In this document: in pieces, positions 3,485 to 5,962 of the stretch
Numbering within the stretch: position 1 is the first letter of the stretch
Layout: every line of letters begins with the position of its first letter
Assembly: GCA_050699655.1 (NCBI GenBank)
Contig: JBOHFJ010000304.1
Location: 1-5,962, forward strand
Source of the DNA: GCA-003244245 sp050699655
GTDB taxonomy: Bacteria; Actinomycetota; Actinomycetes; Mycobacteriales; Pseudonocardiaceae
Direction of reading: 5' to 3'
Length of the DNA: 5,962 bases
Translations under genes and position numbers: made by a program
The notes under the pieces: model-generated
The model's database searches: none
Told to the model about the DNA's origin: nothing
What the model saw: only the letters and a program-made list of their open reading frames with translations

Positions 3485-5962
3485 CGCCCGGTGCTGCTGG
3501 ACATGCACGGTTTCGCCGCGTTCCGCGAGCCGGTGAACGTCGATTTCCGGGACGCGGAGTACTTCGCGCTGGTCGGGCCGACCGGTTCGGGCAAGTCCAC
3601 CGTGATCGACGCGATGACCTTCGCGCTCTACGGGTCGGTGCCGCGCTGGGATGACCAGAAGGTGGTGAAGCTGGCACTGGCCCCGAGCGTGAACCGGGGC
3701 ACGGTGCGGCTTGTGTTCGATGCCCGCGACGCCCGCTACGTGGTGGCTCGGGAGCTGCGACGGTTGCCGAAGGGCGGGGTGACCGTCCGCAACGCGCGGT
3801 TGGAGCGCCTCGACGACCCAGTCGGGACGGGGGAGCCCGGCGACGGTACCGAGGTACTCGCCGCCGACTCCGGAGTGACGAAGGCTGTCGAGGAGCTGCT
3901 CGGGCTGCCGTTCGACCAGTTCTGCATGTGCGTGGTACTCCCGCAGGGCGACTTCGCCGAGTTCCTGCACGCCAAACCCGCTGCACGCCAGCAGATGCTG
4001 ACCCGGCTGCTCGGCTTGGGCGTCTATGAGTCCATCGCCAAGGAGGCCAACCGTGAGGCCGCCGCGGCGGGCGAGCGGGCTGAGGTCCTGACCGGCCAGC
4101 TCGCCGGGTATACCGACGCGACCGAGGAAGCGGTCAGCGCGGCCGAGGCACGGGTCACGGCGCTTGGTGCGCTGTCCGAGCGGGTTACCGAACGGTTGCC
4201 GGGACTCGCCGACCTGTCCCACGCCGTCGCCACCGCGGATGGGCTCGTCGCACGGTTGCGCGACGAGCGGGCCAGGCTCGCGGCGCTGGCCGCTCCGGAC
4301 GGCCTGCCCGATCTGGACGCGCGAGCGCGGTTGGCCGCCGACGAGGCCGAGTCGGCGCGTCGCCGGTGCGCGGATGCCGAGGCCGCCGACACCGAAGCCC
4401 GGGAGCGGCGCGCCGCCGCACCCGACCGGAGCCCGCTCGAACGCGCCCGCCGCCACCATGCCGAGCTGGCGACCGCGCTCGCCGACCGGCCCCTCACCCA
4501 GCAGATCCACGCGGGGGCCCGAGCGGTGTACGCCGCCGCCGCCGCAGAAGCCGCGGGCGCCGTGGAAGACGCGCGTACGGCACGCGCGGAAACGGCTGCC
4601 GACCTCGCCGCGGCCCGCGTGGCCGTTGCGCGCCTTGACGACGAGCGTGAGTTGCTCATCGGCCTTTGCGTTCCCGCTGGGCTCGACGATCTCGACGGCC
4701 GCCGCCGCGCGGCGGAGACCGAGCTTGTCGCCGCGCAGCAGGCCCTCGACAGCGCCGACGCCGCGGACACCGACGCTCGCCGGCAGCTGGCCGTGGCCCC
4801 CGCGCGGGGGCCGCTCGAACGGGCCCGCGACGACTACGCGGCTCTCGCCGTCGTGGAGCGGGCAGTTCCCGGAGCCGGCGAGGAGCACCTCGTCGCGGTG
4901 CGCACTCGGGAGTCGGCGGTTGCGGCCGTGGCCGAGGCGAGCGAGCGCGTGAAACATGCCCACATCCGCCGGGACCGCGAGTCACGGGCCGACCTGGCGG
5001 CGGCACTTCGTCCCTCGCTCGTGGCGGGGCTGCCGTGCCCGGTCTGTGATCAGGCTGTGCCGACGCTGCCCGCGGCGCGGCCAGTCGCTGACCTGACCAG
5101 AGCAAACGCCGCTGTCGCCGATGCGGAGGACGCTCTGGAGCAGGCCCGGCGGGCGGAAGCGGGTGCGATGGCCGCCGAGCGCGAACGGGCTGGGGATCGG
5201 GACCGGCTGGCTGGTGAGCTCGAGCGGCTGCGCACCGCGCTGGCCGGCGCGCCCCCGAGCGCGACCGCGGTCGGCGAGGCGCTGGCCGGTCTGGCCGCAC
5301 TCACCGCCGCCGCGGAGCAGGCATCCGTGGTGCTGCGCGATGTGCGCCGCCGCCGGGATGGCGCGGCGGGCGCGGCGGGCGCGGTCCGTGGTGAGAGCGA
5401 GGCCGCGGCGTCGGCGCTGTGGAGAGCCCGCGAGCCGCTGGTGCCGCTCGATGCTCCGCCGGTCGTCGACGACGTGCTCGCCGGATGGCGCGAGCTGTGC
5501 GCGTGGGCCGGCCAGCAGGCGGGGGTCCGCGACACCGCGCTGACCGCTGCCCGCATGGCCGCCGCGGGTGCCACCGAGGTGGTGCAGGCCGCCGAACTCG
5601 CGTTCGAGCAGGCGGAACGCGCCGCAGCCGCGAGGCGCGCCGAGGAGACCGCGGCGGCGCGCGCCGAGCAGCGCGCCCGCAGCGACCTCGACGCGCTCGA
5701 TCAGCGGATCGGGCAGCTCCACGACGCACTGGAGACCGCGCCTGCCGATGCCGAGGCGCAGGCGGCGCTGCACCGGCTCGATGCGCTCGATGAGGCGGTC
5801 CGCCGGGCCGACGCCGAGCTCCGGGCGGCCCGCGGCGCCCGGTCGGCGGCCGAGGCGCGGCTGGCCGGGGTGGACCGCGACGTCGCCGCGGCGTGGGCCG
5901 CCCTGCACACCGCCCGTGACCCGCTGGTGGTGCTTGGGGCACTGGCCGTCGCCGGCGACGGC
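3482..5962 (+). CDS. sbcC: SbcC/Rad50-type SMC-like ATPase with zinc hook (3' end beyond window)
   Basis: The frame is open for 827 codons to the window edge with no stop, so the C-terminal part is missing. The product is the ATPase subunit that joins SbcD, tethers DNA ends and gates the nuclease. Residues 1-165 are the N-terminal ATPase half, with Walker A at 32-40 (GPTGSGKST) and the Q-loop at 153-160 (LPQGDFAEFL region, Q155). Residues from about 170 onward are a long Ala/Glu/Arg-rich coiled coil, broken by the zinc hook CPVC at 519-522 (C519, C522). The returning arm then runs to the edge. Homologues are about 1,000 residues long, so roughly 200 residues are expected beyond the window, carrying the ABC signature, Walker B and D-loop. 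The ascending arm contains an internal duplication (residues 252-330 and 378-456). It is the third gene of the operon and overlaps sbcD by one base. Confidence 0.93.
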   Translation, partial: MRPVLLDMHGFAAFREPVNVDFRDAEYFALVGPTGSGKSTVIDAMTFALYGSVPRWDDQKVVKLALAPSVNRGTVRLVFDARDARYVVARELRRLPKGGVTVRNARLERLDDPVGTGEPGDGTEVLAADSGVTKAVEELLGLPFDQFCMCVVLPQGDFAEFLHAKPAARQQMLTRLLGLGVYESIAKEANREAAAAGERAEVLTGQLAGYTDATEEAVSAAEARVTALGALSERVTERLPGLADLSHAVATADGLVARLRDERARLAALAAPDGLPDLDARARLAADEAESARRRCADAEAADTEARERRAAAPDRSPLERARRHHAELATALADRPLTQQIHAGARAVYAAAAAEAAGAVEDARTARAETAADLAAARVAVARLDDERELLIGLCVPAGLDDLDGRRRAAETELVAAQQALDSADAADTDARRQLAVAPARGPLERARDDYAALAVVERAVPGAGEEHLVAVRTRESAVAAVAEASERVKHAHIRRDRESRADLAAALRPSLVAGLPCPVCDQAVPTLPAARPVADLTRANAAVADAEDALEQARRAEAGAMAAERERAGDRDRLAGELERLRTALAGAPPSATAVGEALAGLAALTAAAEQASVVLRDVRRRRDGAAGAAGAVRGESEAAASALWRAREPLVPLDAPPVVDDVLAGWRELCAWAGQQAGVRDTALTAARMAAAGATEVVQAAELAFEQAERAAAARRAEETAAARAEQRARSDLDALDQRIGQLHDALETAPADAEAQAALHRLDALDEAVRRADAELRAARGARSAAEARLAGVDRDVAAAWAALHTARDPLVVLGALAVAGDG
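4235..4471 (+). repeat. SbcC coiled-coil repeat, copy 1
   Basis: This codes residues 252-330 of SbcC. It aligns without gaps to residues 378-456, with 41 of 79 positions identical by eye. Shared landmarks are ARL.DER near the start, a P.GL.DLD break, AADT.AR, and AP.R.PLERAR. The Pro-Gly break (residues 272-278) probably interrupts the coil. Confidence 0.7.
4613..4849 (+). repeat. SbcC coiled-coil repeat, copy 2
   Basis: This codes residues 378-456 of SbcC. The offset from copy 1 is exactly 126 residues, or eighteen heptads, with no gap. The PLERAR codons match at 17 of 18 bases (4427-4444 register of copy 1 against 4811-4828 here). The whole duplicated part lies before the zinc hook, on the ascending arm. 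Confidence 0.7.
5036..5047 (+). other. Zinc-hook codons (CPVC) of SbcC
   Basis: TGC-CCG-GTC-TGT encodes C519-P-V-C522, the CxxC hook at the tip of the Rad50/SbcC coiled coil. Two such hooks bind one zinc ion to join two complexes. It is preceded by a GLP turn and sits near the middle of the expected protein, as in characterised homologues. Confidence 0.92.
5363..5380 (+). repeat. Tandem 9-base repeat in the returning coiled-coil arm
   Basis: GCGGCGGGC occurs twice head to tail in frame, encoding Ala-Ala-Gly twice (residues 628-633), and another GCG codon follows. The two glycines lie in a region otherwise predicted to be helical, so this may be a small slippage product or a flexible point. 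Confidence 0.5.

Noticed and set aside
3032..4963. 643-codon minus-strand open frame opposite sbcD and sbcC
   Set aside because: It lies antisense to well-supported SbcD and SbcC sequence, has no recognisable domain, and is the expected shadow frame of GC-rich coding DNA.
570..5962. Operon as cargo of the integrated element or part of a defence island
   Set aside because: The polarity of the tRNA fragment places the operon on the chromosomal flank, and no other defence gene, integrase or transposase is visible in the window.

Overview
The window looks like chromosomal DNA of a high-GC actinomycete. Coding frames are strongly GC-rich at third positions, long antisense shadow frames are open opposite the real genes, and the protein families are ones commonly seen in actinobacteria. 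Assignment below phylum level is not possible from the sequence alone.

Layout. Positions 1-77 are non-coding DNA with two similar 15-base hairpin-forming repeats. Positions 78-120 match the 3' half of an elongator-type tRNA-Met (anticodon CAT): anticodon loop, 3' anticodon strand, T-arm and 3' acceptor strand. No matching 5' half lies upstream. This is the usual footprint of an att site left where an integrative element entered the 3' end of a tRNA gene. Positions 121-569 contain no certain gene. They hold an orphan minus-strand Shine-Dalgarno and ATG that leads into only ten codons, a possible small minus-strand membrane peptide (299-487), a G-quadruplex-type motif, and a weak candidate promoter for the genes to the right.

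From 570 to the right edge there is one tightly packed plus-strand operon of three DNA-end-processing genes. The first encodes a HerA-like hexameric ATPase (570-2318). The second encodes an SbcD/Mre11 nuclease (2322-3482) and starts three bases after the first gene ends. The third encodes an SbcC/Rad50 ATPase with a CPVC zinc hook (from 3482, cut by the window edge) and shares one base with the sbcD stop codon.

How the genes may work together. SbcC and SbcD form the Rad50-Mre11-type complex that tethers and trims DNA ends. HerA-family ATPases are ring-shaped DNA pumps that in archaea cooperate with the nuclease NurA and with Mre11-Rad50 in end resection. The tight spacing suggests a bacterial counterpart of that arrangement, with no NurA visible before the window ends. 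The HerA-like protein has a non-canonical P-loop, and the SbcC coiled coil contains an internal duplication with a period of 126 residues. The polarity of the tRNA fragment puts the integrated element to the left (below about 78) and the operon on the flanking side, so the operon is probably not cargo of that element.
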